64,000 bases of DNA, from positions 1,797,723 to 1,861,722 of the forward strand of contig NZ_KI632509.1 in NCBI RefSeq assembly GCF_000504245.1, written 5' to 3'. Below are positions 44,001-52,955 of this stretch, one piece after another; positions within the stretch are counted from its first letter, which is position 1; every line of letters begins with the position of its first letter. The stretch is from Haloechinothrix halophila YIM 93223. Its GTDB lineage: Bacteria > Actinomycetota > Actinomycetes > Mycobacteriales > Pseudonocardiaceae. The position numbers and the translations under genes are program-made. Below the pieces are notes generated by a model that did no database searches, was not told where the DNA came from, and saw nothing but the letters and a program-made list of their open reading frames with translations.

Positions 44001-45145
44001 CTTACGTGGCGAAGCGAGTGCCTGAATACCTGCGCCCGACGGCTCTTGTCGTGCTCGACAAGTTGCCGCTTAACCCTCACGGCAAGCTCGATCGTGCGGA
44101 ACTGCCTCAGCCGGAAGCGCGGGCGAGCACAGCTGGCCGTGCGCCGTGCACCAAGCGGGAGCGTGTACTCGCGGAGCTTTTCGCAGAGGTACTTCATGTC
44201 AGCTCGGTAGCAGCGAACGACAATTTCTTCGATCTCGGTGGCCATTCGTTGCTCATTCCCCAGCTCGCAGCCCGTATCGACGACGTGCTTGGGGCGGAGA
44301 CCACGATCCGCTCATTGTTCGAAGCACCGACGCCTGAGCAACTAGCGAGACGTCTGGGCACAGACACTCTCGATGACGCACTGGACGTTCTACTCCCGCT
44401 GCGCGCCGGTGGAACACGGCCGCCGGTGTTTTGTGTGCATCCAGGGCTTGGTCTCGGCTGGGTGTATTCCGGTTTGGTTGAGTCGCTAGGTCCGGATCAA
44501 CCAGTTTACGCGCTCCAGGCGCGTGGTCTTACAGGAGAAGGTGACCTCCCGGCGAACATTCAGGAAATGGTCAAGGACTATCTTGATCAGATCCGCGCTG
44601 TGCAATCCCGCGGCCCGTATCACTTGCTTGGTTGGTCGTTTGGTGGCGTCGTGGCCCACGAGATAGCCACTGTGCTGCAATCCGAAGGTGAAGAAGTCGG
44701 GTTGCTTGCCATGCTCGATGCCTATCCGCCCGCGGAACATTCCCGGCACGTGCCGAGTCGAGGCGAGTTTCTCGCTGGCTTGCTCGAACTTACCGGAGGG
44801 CAGCCGAAGAATCACAGCTCGCTGACACACGCGGGAGTGGCCGAAGAACTGACTAGAGCTGACGGTCCGCTCCGCGGCGCGGAGCCTCGGCACGTCGCCG
44901 GGATCGAGCGAGTGGCACGGAACAACGGCGAGATCGCTATGGCGCACTGTCCCAGCATCTTCCGTGGGGACGTTCACTATTTCCTGGCGACGCGCAAGCC
45001 AGCGCACGCACCTGATGAATCTAGCTGGAAGTCCTTTGTCGAAGGACAGCTGCGCGTGCGCTCGATCGACTGCGCACACGACGAGATGACCAAGCCCGAA
45101 GTGATCAAGCGAATCGGCGATGAGCTGGCTCGTTTGCTCGGGTGA
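38093..45145 (+). CDS. NRPS4: C-A-T-C-A(Asx-like)-T-TE, terminal dimodule
   Basis: A 2350-residue synthetase starting at GTG in a GTGA overlap with NRPS3. C1 ([21 protein letters not shown] at 144) fits a D-donor after the NRPS3 epimerase. It is followed by A1 (612), T1 Ser996, C2 (HHIAADG at 1180), A2 (1669), T2 Ser2052 and a type I thioesterase (GWSFGG, Ser2182; VFCVHPGLG start). A1 pocket by eye is D A W T V A G V A, close to Phe-type codes (DAWTVAAVC). A2 pocket is D L T K I G A V N, Asp/Asn family, again possibly 3-methylaspartate. The TE should release the peptide by hydrolysis or cyclisation; a hydroxyl of Thr or Ser would permit a depsipeptide ring. The end lies 16 bases before the exporter genes. 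Confidence 0.95.
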   Translation: MSTQRVEDVLPLSPLQEGLLFHTLLEDDGEDPYISQMLLDLEGELDVGALRLAAKALLRRHANLRAGFRYEGTAEPIAVVPRAVSLPWRQIDLSAVEPARLDDELERVQREERARRFDLSRPPLLRFAVFRLAEGRYRLSLCKHHLLLDGWSMPIIVRELFQLYEARGDLSVLPPVRPYRDYLAWLGTRDKEAAMAAWRAALSGIDAPTVLWPDLPAATERPAEVVITAPADLTSRLNAMSRRVGVTMNTVVQGCWGMLLGRLTGTTDVAFGSTVSGRPPELPGVESMVGMFINTLPVRVQLPPSVSIRSVLSELQGRASELMEHSYVQLSEVNAVTGFPQLFDTVTVFQNFPAEPGTKKLEAGGLRITGGTGRDGTQYPLSFAAGLSGDELQLRLLYRRDCLSDAAAEELRDRLLRIFEAVAADPDAPVGTINDLTDGERSWLTGGAGANPGESRTIAELFAEQVAARPDAIAVVHDDREWTYAELDRYANQLARLLIARGIGAEQLVALGVSRTVGMLIGVLAVVKAGAAYLPVDLDYPRERVAYMLDDAAPELALVDEYTQEPLVSAAPELPVLRVDNDALAAGYSAEPITDADRLKSASVHHPAYVIYTSGSTGHPKGVVVSHSGVAAMVATQRDRIIVGPGDRVLQFASPSFDASFWELGMALLSGATFVLGSTDRLMPGEPLAGLLAEQRVSHVTLPPVALAALPDDDGTLAGGTIVSAGEACSPELASRWSSGRRMINGYGPTETTVATSVSDPLSGNGMAPIGRPVHGARVYVLDAGLRPVLPGVAGELYVGGYGLARGYLGRSALTASRFVADPYGPPGARMYRTGDLARWRSDGQLEFAGRADDQVKIRGYRVEPGEVETILLTHPVVTQAAVIAREDRPGEKRLVAYVVIGESGQEQAIGALRSHVATVLPDYLVPAAIVVLDRLPVTPNGKLDRAALPAPGFDSTSRREPRTHTERALCELFSEVLGVDRVGIDDGFFDLGGHSLLATKLVGRIRSQLSTEVAVRTLFEHSTPEALAKELDGDDIGIERDGLAPRVRPEVIPLSHAQARLWFLNRLEGPSATYNVPLGLRLSGSLDVDALRMALADLVARHEPLRTVFAERGGTAQQIVLDAAEARPKLTVKDVESDELAAAAATAAAEGFDLAVHPPLRCTLLRVGRDDHVLLLVLHHIAADGASMVPLARDLGTAYRARLGNEEPQWTPLSVQYVDYTLWQREVLGSTDDPRSALSRQVNYWRKQLEGLPEELDLPTDRPRPAHAMYEGGSVRMRVDAATHRRLAELARKSSVSRFMVLQAAFAALLSRLGAGDDIPIGTPIAGRDDERIEDLVGFFVNTLVLRTDTSGDPTLRGLVARVKEINLEAYANADLPFERLVDVLRPARSLARHPLFQVMLTLHNNAEATLDLPGLEVEPYLPQRTASKFDLSLSLVERTGTDGELTGVDGSLQYSTDLFDHDTAERLAARFVAFLNRALTLPDERLSEVDVLLSGERDEILRNGDGGGRATHPPSVLAVFAERVRRNPHAIALTDGERRRSYADLDAESTRLAVELAGRGANRGGIVALLLPPSIELVTAMLAVLKTGSAYLPIDPSYPAERVRYLLDDAAPALVLSDCETAGRLPTTVAPVLCHDHREFAAAVAARPTTGPWPGTPSRTDPAYVIYTSGSTGGPKGVVVEHRALADYLSWTVRDYPDASGAAVLHSSMSFDLTVTALYTTLLSGGTVHLAPLREDENTLRALREHKCTILKATPSHLPLLESLPGAFSPQGTLILGGEALLGEALSDWKASHPDVRIVNAYGPTEATVNCTQYELPPDIRPGPVPIGRPFPGTRAYVLDSRLNIAPPGVTGELFIAGESLARGYLGRSALTAERFTADPYGPPGSRMYRTGDLAYWTTAGQLVYTGRADDQVKLRGFRIELGEITGVLRGAPGVRDATAIVREDRTGDRRLVGYVCGQDVDTVAVEAYVAKRVPEYLRPTALVVLDKLPLNPHGKLDRAELPQPEARASTAGRAPCTKRERVLAELFAEVLHVSSVAANDNFFDLGGHSLLIPQLAARIDDVLGAETTIRSLFEAPTPEQLARRLGTDTLDDALDVLLPLRAGGTRPPVFCVHPGLGLGWVYSGLVESLGPDQPVYALQARGLTGEGDLPANIQEMVKDYLDQIRAVQSRGPYHLLGWSFGGVVAHEIATVLQSEGEEVGLLAMLDAYPPAEHSRHVPSRGEFLAGLLELTGGQPKNHSSLTHAGVAEELTRADGPLRGAEPRHVAGIERVARNNGEIAMAHCPSIFRGDVHYFLATRKPAHAPDESSWKSFVEGQLRVRSIDCAHDEMTKPEVIKRIGDELARLLG

Positions 45146-45161
45146 ACAGTAAGGAGGAGCG

Positions 45162-46121
45162 ATGGAATTCGCGATCCAGGCGGAGGGACTCCGCAAAGCC
45201 TATGGTGACCATGAGGCGCTGCGCGGGGTCGATCTCGCGGTGGAACCCGGCTCGGTTCTCGGTGTACTCGGGCCGAACGGAGCAGGAAAGACGACCATTA
45301 TCCGCATCCTCTCCACATTGGTGGAAGCGGATGCTGGCTATGCCAAGGTAGCTGGACTCGATGTCACACAGCAGCCGAATGCGGTGCGTTCTCGGATTGG
45401 GCTGACTGGTCAATACGCGGCGGTCGATGAACGACTGACCGGGCGGGAGAATCTTGAGCTGATCGGGACATTGCATCACCTCGGGAGAAGTGAGGCGAAA
45501 GCTCGGGCCGCGGATTTGCTTGACCGACTCGACCTCGTAGAGTCCGCGGACAAACTGAGCCGGACGCTTTCTGGCGGCATGCGCCGCAGACTTGACCTCG
45601 CGGCAAGTTTGGTCGCCGATCCTGTGGTCATTTTCCTCGACGAGCCGACCACGGGTTTGGATCCGGTGAGCAGAACTGTGTTGTGGGGAATGATCAGAGA
45701 ACAGGTGAAACGCGGCGTTAGTGTGCTACTGACGACGCAGTACTTGGACGAGGCTGATCAACTCGCCGATCGCATCGCAGTCGTCGACTCTGGCCAGGTG
45801 ATCGCCGAGGGCAGCCCGGATGAATTGAAGACCAAGGTTGGCGGTGAGCGGTTGCATATCCGGATCGCCGAGTCCGCCGATATGCCGGAGATCGTGGGAC
45901 GCATCAGCACAGCGACCACGGCGACACCACTGGTGGCAGAGGACGGTTGTACGGTGTCGATTCCCGTCGACACGGACTTTGCCTGCGTGTCGACGGTGGC
46001 GGCCGCACTTGATGGTGCGCCGGTCGAGGTGCGCGAGTTCGCGATGCGTCGACCGTCACTTGACGATGTCTTCCTCGCTCTAACTAAGAATTCCGATGAA
46101 AAGGAAAGGACAGTCGCATGA
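45162..46121 (+). CDS. DrrA-like ABC exporter ATP-binding subunit
   Basis: The 319-residue protein has the Walker A GPNGAGKTT, Q-loop region TGQYAAVDERLTGRENL, signature LSGGMRRRLDLA, Walker B VIFLDEPTTGLDP and the C-terminal extension (VREFAMRRPSLDDVFLALT) of the daunorubicin-resistance (DrrA) class. It should power export of the finished lipopeptide together with the next gene, with which it overlaps by 4 bases. Ribosome site AAGGAGGAGCG. Export also serves self-protection of the producer. Confidence 0.95.
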   Translation: MEFAIQAEGLRKAYGDHEALRGVDLAVEPGSVLGVLGPNGAGKTTIIRILSTLVEADAGYAKVAGLDVTQQPNAVRSRIGLTGQYAAVDERLTGRENLELIGTLHHLGRSEAKARAADLLDRLDLVESADKLSRTLSGGMRRRLDLAASLVADPVVIFLDEPTTGLDPVSRTVLWGMIREQVKRGVSVLLTTQYLDEADQLADRIAVVDSGQVIAEGSPDELKTKVGGERLHIRIAESADMPEIVGRISTATTATPLVAEDGCTVSIPVDTDFACVSTVAAALDGAPVEVREFAMRRPSLDDVFLALTKNSDEKERTVA

Positions 46122-46954
46122 GTGCGATAACAACTCTGAACGGGAGTGGGGAGCTCGGGAACGTAAAATGGACCGCCCTCAGCGACTGCCGTGCGTTGAT
46201 TGGCCGGCATCTGCGGCACCTTATCCGAATGCCGGAGAAACTGGTCAGTGCGACATTGATGCCCATGGGTTTCGTTGTGTTGTTCGGCCTGTTGTTCGGA
46301 TCAGTGATTTCGGTTTCCGGTGGTAGCTATCAGGAGTTCATCATGGCTGGGATCTTCACTCAGGTGATGATGACGTGTGTACCGAACACCGCGATCGGCA
46401 CGGTCGAAGACTTGCGCAATGGCCTGGTGGATCGGTTTCGCTCGCTACCGATGAATTCCGCGGCCGTGCTCGTCGGGCGCACCGCAGGGGATCTCGCGCT
46501 ACGCGCTGTCACGGTGCTGGCGATGACCGCGGTTGGATTCGCCATCGGCTGGCGGATTGAGACTGGCTTCTTCGCCGCACTTGGTGCGTACGCGGTGCTG
46601 TTGTTGTTCGGTTTCACGATGTCCTGGATCGGCGCGGTGCTTGGCCTCGTTGCCCGAAGCGGCGAAGCGGCCGCCACGATGCCGTCGCTCCTGCTGATGC
46701 CCCTGATGTTCCTGTCGAGCGCGTACATTCCGACTGGCGGTTTGCCGGGGTGGCTACAGGCGATCGCCAACTGGAATCCGCTCTCGGCCGTGGTCAATGC
46801 TCTGCGTTCGCTGTGGGGGAACCCGGCGGCGACGGACGCGAGCGTCTTCACAGTGCAGTACGCGGTACCGCTCGCACTCGGCTGGATGGCCTTGATTCTC
46901 CTGGTGACGGTGCCGGTTGCGGTACGTCGTTACAGGCGAGCAGTCGCTCGCTGA
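46118..46954 (+). CDS. DrrB-like ABC-2 type exporter membrane subunit
   Basis: The 278-residue protein has about six hydrophobic segments: around the LMPMGFVVLFGLLFGSVI start, ALRAVTVLAMTAVGFAIGW, LGAYAVLLLFGFTMSWIGAVLGLVA, LLLMPLMFLSSAYIP, and a C-terminal VPLALGWMALILLVTVPVAV. The FLSSAYIPTGGLPGWLQ..NPLSAVVNALR stretch is diagnostic of ABC-2/DrrB permeases. It forms the transmembrane channel for the DrrA-like ATPase before it. Confidence 0.93.
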   Translation: MSAITTLNGSGELGNVKWTALSDCRALIGRHLRHLIRMPEKLVSATLMPMGFVVLFGLLFGSVISVSGGSYQEFIMAGIFTQVMMTCVPNTAIGTVEDLRNGLVDRFRSLPMNSAAVLVGRTAGDLALRAVTVLAMTAVGFAIGWRIETGFFAALGAYAVLLLFGFTMSWIGAVLGLVARSGEAAATMPSLLLMPLMFLSSAYIPTGGLPGWLQAIANWNPLSAVVNALRSLWGNPAATDASVFTVQYAVPLALGWMALILLVTVPVAVRRYRRAVAR

Positions 46955-46973
46955 TCCGGAATGGAGGAAGCTG

Positions 46974-47417
46974 ATGACTGCACCGCAACGCAGAATTCTG
47001 CTGTCAAGCGTGTCATCTGACGCGCATACGTGGAATTTGGCTTACTTGCAACTACTCTTGGCCGAGTCCGGGCACAGGGTCGACAATCTCGGCGCGTGTG
47101 TACCAGACTGGCTGCTCGTTTCGCGCGCTATTGCGACCAAGCCGCACGTCATCGTGATCAGTACGGTCAACGGCCACGGTTACGCTGATGGTCTCCGATT
47201 GATTGGCGCGGTGCGTGCGGAAGCAGCGTTGTGCGAGGTTCCGGTCGCGATTGGCGGTAAACTGGGCGTGTCCGGCCTGTTGACTGCTGAGCACGAGCGG
47301 AATCTCCTCGACGCGGGGTTCGATGCTGTGTTTGAGCATGATGCGAATCTGATTGATTTCCTGACGTTTGTCGACATGGCGCCGGCCACCGACATAGCGG
47401 CTGAACATCATGCCTGA
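46974..47417 (+). CDS. mutS: glutamate mutase sigma (B12-binding) subunit
   Basis: The 147-residue protein is a cobalamin-binding domain: SSVSSDAHTWNLAYLQLLLAESGH, then VISTVNGHGYADGLRLIG and VAIGGKLG. Cobalamin is normally held through DxHxxG. Here D16-x-H18 is kept, but the final position is Asn21, which may be normal for antibiotic-cluster homologues. With the next gene it forms adenosylcobalamin-dependent glutamate mutase, which rearranges L-glutamate into (2S,3S)-3-methylaspartate. The same pair occurs in the skyllamycin and friulimicin pathways, where the product is an NRPS substrate. ATG 46974 follows GGAGGAAGC; the upstream in-frame extension overlaps DrrB. Confidence 0.9.
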   Translation: MTAPQRRILLSSVSSDAHTWNLAYLQLLLAESGHRVDNLGACVPDWLLVSRAIATKPHVIVISTVNGHGYADGLRLIGAVRAEAALCEVPVAIGGKLGVSGLLTAEHERNLLDAGFDAVFEHDANLIDFLTFVDMAPATDIAAEHHA

Positions 47418-47437
47418 ACTTTTGACGCGGATGAGTG

Positions 47438-48685
47438 ATGAGTGAAGACCGTGGTTTCTCCGGATTCATCAGCAGGGCGCGCGAGCGTGGCAAGCTCGTG
47501 GTCCAGCCCCGGATGGGGTTTTCCTCTCCCGTGGAGATGGCGCGCGGTCTCGCGGCTGTGCGGGCGGCACGCGCGCTAACGGTGGGTACCATCACCCTCG
47601 ATAGCTACACCAGGACCGGGCAGCTCGATGAGGCGCGACGGGCCTTGGCTGATGGGATTCAGCTCAACGGGTACCCAATCGTTACCCACGGACCGAAAGT
47701 GACGCGGGAGATACTCGGCGGCGTCGTCAGTCAGGCGTTCCCGGTCCAGGTGCGGCACGGCTCATCGCTACCCGGCGACATCTTCAACGCGATCGTGGAC
47801 TCCGGGCTCGTGACGACCGAGGGTGGTCCAGTGTCCTACTGCCTGCCGTACAACCGCACGCCGCTGCGGCTGGCTGTACAGGAATGGCGCCGTTGTACGG
47901 AACTGCTTGCCGAACGTAAGCACGCACACCTTGAGACCTTTGGCGGGTGCATGCTGGGGCAGCTCTGCCCACCGAGCATGCTTATCGCGCTATCGGTGCT
48001 TGAGGGGATGTTCTTCGCGCAGCATGGCATCAGCAGCATCTCGTTGAGCTATGCCCAGCAAACCAGTGCCGAGCAGGACAGGGAAGCATTGGCTGTACTG
48101 AACCGTGTCGCGAGTGAACTCCTTCCTGGGGTGGAGTGGCACGTCGTGCTCTACACCTACATGGGTGTGTTCCCTGCTACTCGTGCCGGTGCGCTCGATC
48201 TGCTCGGTGACGCTGCCATGCTGGCGGTAAGGGGAGGAGCGGAGCGATTGATCGTCAAAACTCCCGTCGAGACGCACCGTATTCCGACGATCGAGGAGAA
48301 TGTCGAGGCGCTCGAGTTCGCCGCGGCGGCCGCAGAGCACGAGCGACTGCGTGACGAACCACCGGCGAATGTCGTTGACACTGGGCTCTATGACGAGGTT
48401 CGGGCGCTCGTGGAGCGAGTGCTTGAGCTAGACAATATGATTGGCAGCGCGCTCGTGCGAGCTTTCGAGGCCGGTTACCTCGACGTTCCGTACTGCTTGC
48501 ACCCAGACAACCGGGGTGCTACATCGAGTCACTTAGACAGCGAGGGCAAGCTTGGCTGGGCGCGTACTGGATCCCTGCCGCTGCCCGCCGTGCGAGGGCC
48601 AGCAGCCGAGCTGACAAGCAGCGACTTACTTGCCGCGCTTTCGTACGTGGCCCGCAGCTATGACAGGGTACCTGTTATGGAGTGA
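47438..48685 (+). CDS. mutE: glutamate mutase epsilon (catalytic) subunit
   Basis: The 415-residue protein (a GTG one codon earlier is possible) matches the catalytic TIM-barrel subunit of methylaspartate mutase: VVQPRMGFSSPVEMARGL near the start, GYPIVTHGP, VRHGSSLPGDIF, EGGPVSYCLPYNRTPL, FGGCMLGQLCPPS and the conserved C-terminal FEAGYLDVPYCLHPDNRG. It is somewhat shorter than clostridial GlmE (about 480 residues). Together with MutS it makes 3-methylaspartate, for which NRPS3 A2 and NRPS4 A2 are candidate acceptors. Its last 28 bases overlap the end of the convergent type II thioesterase gene. It closes the plus-strand biosynthetic unit. Confidence 0.95.
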   Translation: MSEDRGFSGFISRARERGKLVVQPRMGFSSPVEMARGLAAVRAARALTVGTITLDSYTRTGQLDEARRALADGIQLNGYPIVTHGPKVTREILGGVVSQAFPVQVRHGSSLPGDIFNAIVDSGLVTTEGGPVSYCLPYNRTPLRLAVQEWRRCTELLAERKHAHLETFGGCMLGQLCPPSMLIALSVLEGMFFAQHGISSISLSYAQQTSAEQDREALAVLNRVASELLPGVEWHVVLYTYMGVFPATRAGALDLLGDAAMLAVRGGAERLIVKTPVETHRIPTIEENVEALEFAAAAAEHERLRDEPPANVVDTGLYDEVRALVERVLELDNMIGSALVRAFEAGYLDVPYCLHPDNRGATSSHLDSEGKLGWARTGSLPLPAVRGPAAELTSSDLLAALSYVARSYDRVPVME

Positions 48686-49431
48686 GCGAGCTGTGTGACG
48701 ACATCGGCGACCAACTCTGATTCGCATTCTGCGAGATAGAAGTGACCACCGGGGAAAACGCGGTGGGTGAAGTGAGCGGACGTGTGCGCCGTCCAACCGA
48801 GAATATGCTCCTCGGTGATGTCCGGATCATCATCACCAACATAGGCGGTGATGGGAGCCGAACTCACGCCGTCGAGCGTGGGTTTGTAGGTTCCGAGCAG
48901 CCGGTAATCGGCTCGAATGGCGGGCAGGACTAGGTCACGGAGATCAGGTTCGTCAAGCACGGTAGAACTGGTTTCGTCGAGCCTGCGGACATCGGCCATG
49001 ATCGCCTCGTCGCCGCCGAGGTAAGGCGGCCGTCCGGTGAGCAGTCGTGGTGCTCGGCGGCCAGACAGTAGTAGCGCTTCGGGCGCTATCCCATGATTGT
49101 GCTCGAGCAACAACGCGGTCTCGAATGCGATTGATGCACCCATGCTGTGCCCAAATAGGACCATTGGCAGGTCAGAGAGGGGAAGTAGCGCCGTCAGCAG
49201 TGCGTCCACCATGTCCGGCATACACTCGATGGGTGGTTGCCCGAGTCGGTCCTGCCGGCCGGGATAGCACGTGGCTAGCAATTCGACATTTAGGGGTAGG
49301 TGAGCTGACCAGCCGCGGTAGGCTGCTGGCGTACCGCCAGCATGTGGCAGGCACACCAGGCGGAGAGCGGGTTCAGGCAGGGGACGGAAGCTGCGGAACC
49401 AGGCCGTGGTATGAGGGTTATGAGTCGCCAC
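48658..49431 (-). CDS. type II (editing) thioesterase
   Basis: The 257-residue alpha/beta hydrolase matches stand-alone thioesterases of NRPS/PKS clusters (RifR/TEII class): LVCLPHAGGTPAAYRGWS, nucleophile motif FGHSMGA, TAYVGDDDPD for the acid and FPGGHFYL for the catalytic His. These enzymes free carrier domains blocked by wrong acyl or acetyl groups. GTG start (49431) with weak ribosome site. It is the only biosynthetic gene on the minus strand; it converges on, and overlaps the end of, mutE. It probably has its own promoter in the 64 bases before UbiB. Confidence 0.95.
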   Translation of the reverse strand: MATHNPHTTAWFRSFRPLPEPALRLVCLPHAGGTPAAYRGWSAHLPLNVELLATCYPGRQDRLGQPPIECMPDMVDALLTALLPLSDLPMVLFGHSMGASIAFETALLLEHNHGIAPEALLLSGRRAPRLLTGRPPYLGGDEAIMADVRRLDETSSTVLDEPDLRDLVLPAIRADYRLLGTYKPTLDGVSSAPITAYVGDDDPDITEEHILGWTAHTSAHFTHRVFPGGHFYLAECESELVADVVTQLAHSITGTLS

Positions 49432-49495
49432 AGCGTTACGTTAAAGCCAAGTTCGCCGAGGCAGTAGCGTCGTTGCAGGGAGCGGAAGCACCACT

Positions 49496-51442
49496 TCACG
49501 TGCGTTGACGTGTGATGAGAAACAGGACACGGAGGAGAAGGACGCTACTCACCACCAGAAGGTGGTAGCCAATGATCTGGTGGAGACTTACATCGGGGGT
49601 GACGGCCGGGCCACCGGTCGTGCCCAGTAGTAGTACAGCCATTAGCCCGGTGATGCCGCCTAGGAACGCCGTCAACGCTGAGTGCAGCAGTCTGGTCACG
49701 ATCTTGCGTTCGCGCTCGTCGGCGAGTACTCGCACCTTCACGGAGAACTCACCGCGCTCTAATGACTCGGTGATGCGGTCGATACGGCGCGGGACCCGGC
49801 GCAACATCGGCAGTAAGGCGAACATCTCACTGGCCGCCATTGTGGGTAGTGACCGCTCGGTAAACTGCTTGGTGAACAGCGACAACGCGCTGCGTCGCGC
49901 CTCAACGACCAGGTTGAACTCAGTGGTGAGGCCAGAGATGGTGCCTTCGAGTGCGAGCAGCGCGCGAAAGACAGCCGCGATCTCGGGCGGTACCTCGAGA
50001 CCGAACTCAGCGGTAAGAACGAGCAGGTCGGAGAACACGCTCATATCCGGGACGGAGCCGTCGGCTAGGTTGGTGACCGTGAACCGGCCGAGCGCTCGTT
50101 CGAGTCGTTGCTTGTCGACGTCATCGTGGCAGTAGACGATCTCTAGTAGAGCATCGCGTAACGCGGCCGGGTCGCCGGAGTTGGCGGCGAGCAGGAGGTG
50201 CTGCAGGCCGGCCCGTAACCCGGCGTCGAGTCGGGCGACTGAACCGAAATCAAGCAGCGCGAGTCGGCCGTCTTCGAGTAGTAGTACATTGCCGGGATGC
50301 GGATCGGCGTGGAAGACACCGTCGGCGACGATCTGTCGTAGCAAACTCTCTAACAGCGTGCGTGCGAGTGCACCTGGATCCAGCCCGCGCTGAGCTACGA
50401 GCGATCCAGCGGAGCCGAGTGGGATCCCATCCAGCCAGTCGAGTATGAGGACCCGCTCTGTACTGAGCTGCTCGTGTGCCACCGGAAGAATGATGGGGCC
50501 GCCACCGTGCGCGGCATCTGCGGCCAGGATGGCAGCGGTGTTGCGTGCTTCTATCCGGAAATCGAGTTCGTCCAGCAGCGCGGTGGCGAACCCGTCGGCG
50601 AGGTCGGCAAGCCCGATGGCGCGGCCCCAGCGGGTGCGGTTAGCGAGGACGCTGACGAGGCGTCGCATGATATCGAGGTCGCGTTCGACGACAGCCAGAA
50701 TCCCTGGACGCTGTACCTTGATGGCGACCTCTTCGCCAGTACGCAGTTGGCCGCGGTGTACTTGGGCGATCGCGGCGGCAGCCACCGGTTGATGGTCGAC
50801 CCGAGAAAAGACAGTATCGGGATCGCGGCCGAAGTCTTCCGTGAGCACTTCCCTGACCCGTTCCCACGGCACGGGGCAGACGCGGTTATGCAGGCGGGAC
50901 AGCTCGGTGACGAACTCCGGTGGCAACAGGTCATGGCGAGTGGCCATCACCTGGCCGAGCTTTACGAACGTGACCCCGCCCTCCTCAAGCGCGAGTCGCA
51001 GGTTTCGGGCGAGCTTCGCGGTGTCGCTCCGCCTGTTGGCACTGCCTCGGCCACGTACGTACGCTGCGAGACCGTGTCGCACAGCGATTGACATGATCTG
51101 CCCATACCGGTGGGTGCGTGCGGCGCGGGTGCGCAGCGCGCCGATCCAGTCCATCGGCCCGCCCAAGGAGCCAGACGGCGCGACCGCCTCGGCTAGCGCG
51201 AGGAACCCCATGGCGATGAGGACGCCCACCCCCAGTTGCAGGCTGATCTGTATTGGCCGGTGTCCTTCAAGTTGTACGGTGCTGCCCAGCACTGACTCCG
51301 CGATTACCCCGAAGGTCCCGGCGAGCACAGCGCGCATCAGTCCGACGCGTAGTCCTAGGATTTTGCGGGCAGCGACAGCAAGCATGGCCACCAGGAACAT
51401 CGTCCCCGCGACGAACATCAGAATCCAGGTGGTCGTCCCCAT
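49496..51442 (-). CDS. ABC1/UbiB/AarF-family atypical kinase, membrane-anchored
   Basis: The 648-residue protein has the family hallmarks: the KxGQ motif in FVKLGQVMATRHDLLP, AAAAIAQVHRGQL, VLILDWLDGIPLG, and HADPHPGNVLLLEDGRLALLDFGS with the metal-binding Asp residues. Two hydrophobic segments at the N-terminus (WILMFVAGTMFLVAML and following) and two at the C-terminus (ALTAFLGGITGLMAVLLLG; LLVVSSVLLLRVLFLI) anchor it in the membrane. Family members are ATP-binding proteins linked to quinone or lipid metabolism; the exact role in actinobacteria is open. It follows the two small minus-strand genes by 16 bases and is probably cotranscribed with them. No evident link to the peptide pathway. Confidence 0.92.
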   Translation of the reverse strand: MGTTTWILMFVAGTMFLVAMLAVAARKILGLRVGLMRAVLAGTFGVIAESVLGSTVQLEGHRPIQISLQLGVGVLIAMGFLALAEAVAPSGSLGGPMDWIGALRTRAARTHRYGQIMSIAVRHGLAAYVRGRGSANRRSDTAKLARNLRLALEEGGVTFVKLGQVMATRHDLLPPEFVTELSRLHNRVCPVPWERVREVLTEDFGRDPDTVFSRVDHQPVAAAAIAQVHRGQLRTGEEVAIKVQRPGILAVVERDLDIMRRLVSVLANRTRWGRAIGLADLADGFATALLDELDFRIEARNTAAILAADAAHGGGPIILPVAHEQLSTERVLILDWLDGIPLGSAGSLVAQRGLDPGALARTLLESLLRQIVADGVFHADPHPGNVLLLEDGRLALLDFGSVARLDAGLRAGLQHLLLAANSGDPAALRDALLEIVYCHDDVDKQRLERALGRFTVTNLADGSVPDMSVFSDLLVLTAEFGLEVPPEIAAVFRALLALEGTISGLTTEFNLVVEARRSALSLFTKQFTERSLPTMAASEMFALLPMLRRVPRRIDRITESLERGEFSVKVRVLADERERKIVTRLLHSALTAFLGGITGLMAVLLLGTTGGPAVTPDVSLHQIIGYHLLVVSSVLLLRVLFLITRQRT

Positions 51443-51458
51443 GCCTTCGCCTCACAAA

Positions 51459-52022
51459 CTAAGCGCGGCTGCCCCCGTGCGGCCGCCGCGGACTGGCCAG
51501 CGCCGAGCGCCGGATCGCCCGCAGCCACTCCCGTCGGATCTGCCCGCTTGGCAGCCGGATCAGTAACCAGTACACGGAGAACGCACGCCGGGATGGCGCA
51601 TCCGTGGCCAGCACCCTCGTCTCCGTGCTCAGCAGTCCGCCGCACTGCCTGATGTTGAATGCGACGCGGTAGTAGCCCGAGCCGCTGAACTCCCGGAACT
51701 GCCGATATGGGTCCGAACCGAGTGCGAATGGCTCCGAACTGCCACCGATCGGTGCGATCGCACCGATAACCAACTCATCCGTTTCTCTTGCGAGCACCCG
51801 GAAACCGCCCGAGGTCAGCTGTGACAAGAACGTCGAGTCGGCGCAGGGCGACTTACGCCCAAGTGAAGACACTGTGATCATTGCCCGGAATATCGGCAAC
51901 TCCCGCCAGGTGACGGTCTCGGCAGCAGCGAGCACGTCAGCGGCCGGCGCAGATACCGGGAGTTGATGCCGCTCCCGATGGTCCCAGTCCGGGAGCAGGT
52001 CGTCGAGTAGCATCATGATCAC
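51459..52022 (-). CDS. uncharacterised SRPBCC-like protein
   Basis: The 187-residue protein, with a GTG start overlapping the stop of the gene before it (GTGA), was not firmly recognised. The pattern VSAPAADVLAAAETVTWRELPIFRAMITV, then YRVAFNIR and ETRVLATDAPSRRAFSVYWLLIRLPSGQIRREWLRAIRRSA, occurs in an actinobacterial family with a START/SRPBCC-like beta-sheet and long C-terminal helix. It may bind a hydrophobic ligand. It sits between a small membrane protein and a UbiB-like kinase, in one apparent operon. Confidence 0.7.
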   Translation of the reverse strand: MIMMLLDDLLPDWDHRERHQLPVSAPAADVLAAAETVTWRELPIFRAMITVSSLGRKSPCADSTFLSQLTSGGFRVLARETDELVIGAIAPIGGSSEPFALGSDPYRQFREFSGSGYYRVAFNIRQCGGLLSTETRVLATDAPSRRAFSVYWLLIRLPSGQIRREWLRAIRRSALASPRRPHGGSRA

Positions 52023-52519
52023 CGTGCCTTGCGCTGTTCAGCGTTGAAAGTCGACGCGGCCAGGATGAAGAAGATTCCGCCGAGTAACCACCATGGCTCG
52101 AAGAGAAAGGCACTGAGCCGATCTGCTTGTGATGTGGGCACATCAGCGGCGCCGAACAGCATCTTGATGTCCGTGACGATGGTGTCCGCGGCGTGCACGA
52201 TCGCGAGGACTCCGGTGAGTGCGGTGAGCCACGTGACCGTCCGGCGATAGCGGCGGCCGATTGGCCTGACAAGAGCCAGAGCCAGGAGCGCGCCAGCCAA
52301 ACAGAGCGGAACCGCGACGATATCGACAACGAGCAGCAAGGGATGCTCCGTGATCGAGAACCCGTCAGGCAATCCGACCGGGCCACCCATCGCCCAATAC
52401 ACGTGGACAGCAGCGAAGATGATCATCCAGCTCGCACACAGACTAGCGAGCAAGCGGAGGCGCATCGAACCACCGACATGCCGATGGGCGGCGTGATCAC
52501 TGGCCGATGTCGCGGTCAT
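52019..52519 (-). CDS. small four-helix membrane protein, DUF3995-like
   Basis: From ATG 52519 (ribosome site AGGAGATGCG) the protein has 166 residues and about four hydrophobic helices: LLASLCASWMIIFAAVHVYWA, LLLVVDIVAVPLCLAGALLAL, VTWLTALTGVLAIVHAADT and WWLLGGIFFILAA. The HVYWAMGG segment is typical of DUF3995 proteins. The function is unknown. The frame's longer start at 52615 has no ribosome site and would add a non-hydrophobic, atypical leader. First gene of the minus-strand operon with the SRPBCC-like protein and UbiB. Confidence 0.75.
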   Translation of the reverse strand: MTATSASDHAAHRHVGGSMRLRLLASLCASWMIIFAAVHVYWAMGGPVGLPDGFSITEHPLLLVVDIVAVPLCLAGALLALALVRPIGRRYRRTVTWLTALTGVLAIVHAADTIVTDIKMLFGAADVPTSQADRLSAFLFEPWWLLGGIFFILAASTFNAEQRKAR

Positions 52520-52955
52520 CGCATCTCCTGTCTCGATCCGCCGGAACGTCGCGTACGACAAGTTCAGACTAGACCTGTGAGCCAGGACGAACATCATGAT
52601 TGCCGCTTTCGGCAAGCGCTCTCGTTAATCCGATCGAGTGAACAGCCTCGCGTGTTCGACGAGTAACGAGGTTGGGGCGGGGAGATTGAGGAACTTCGAT
52701 TCCGATACCGGCGCCGACAGCGGTCCCGGCGCGATGATGCCCGGGTGACCAATGGTTGCGGCAGGGTAACGGAATTGAGCAGCACGGTCAATATCCGCTG
52801 CGAGTTCTTGCAATTAGTCTCTATTCGTTAATTATCGAAGCTATGATGATCACATAGCTGGAAACGTCCCCTTCAAGGCGAAAATTTGGGGTTGTGCATG
52901 CTAGTTGGAAGTTCGCGGTGAGGTCCATTTACCGTTTGAGTTTCGAGGGGGTTAT
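52520..52955. other. divergent intergenic region
   Basis: About 435 bases between the minus-strand DUF3995-like gene and the plus-strand amidase gene. The right half is AT-rich and contains the 21-base inverted repeat described separately. No additional gene was seen. Short frames (52594-52791) look non-coding. Promoters for both directions should lie here. Confidence 0.4.
52839..52859. promoter_or_regulatory. inverted repeat AGCTATG-N7-CATAGCT
   Basis: A perfect 7-bp inverted repeat with a 7-base spacer in AT-rich DNA about 100 bases before the amidase start codon. The size and symmetry suit a dimeric regulator (for example MerR- or GntR-like); no regulator gene adjoins, so the ligand is unknown. 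Confidence 0.4.
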
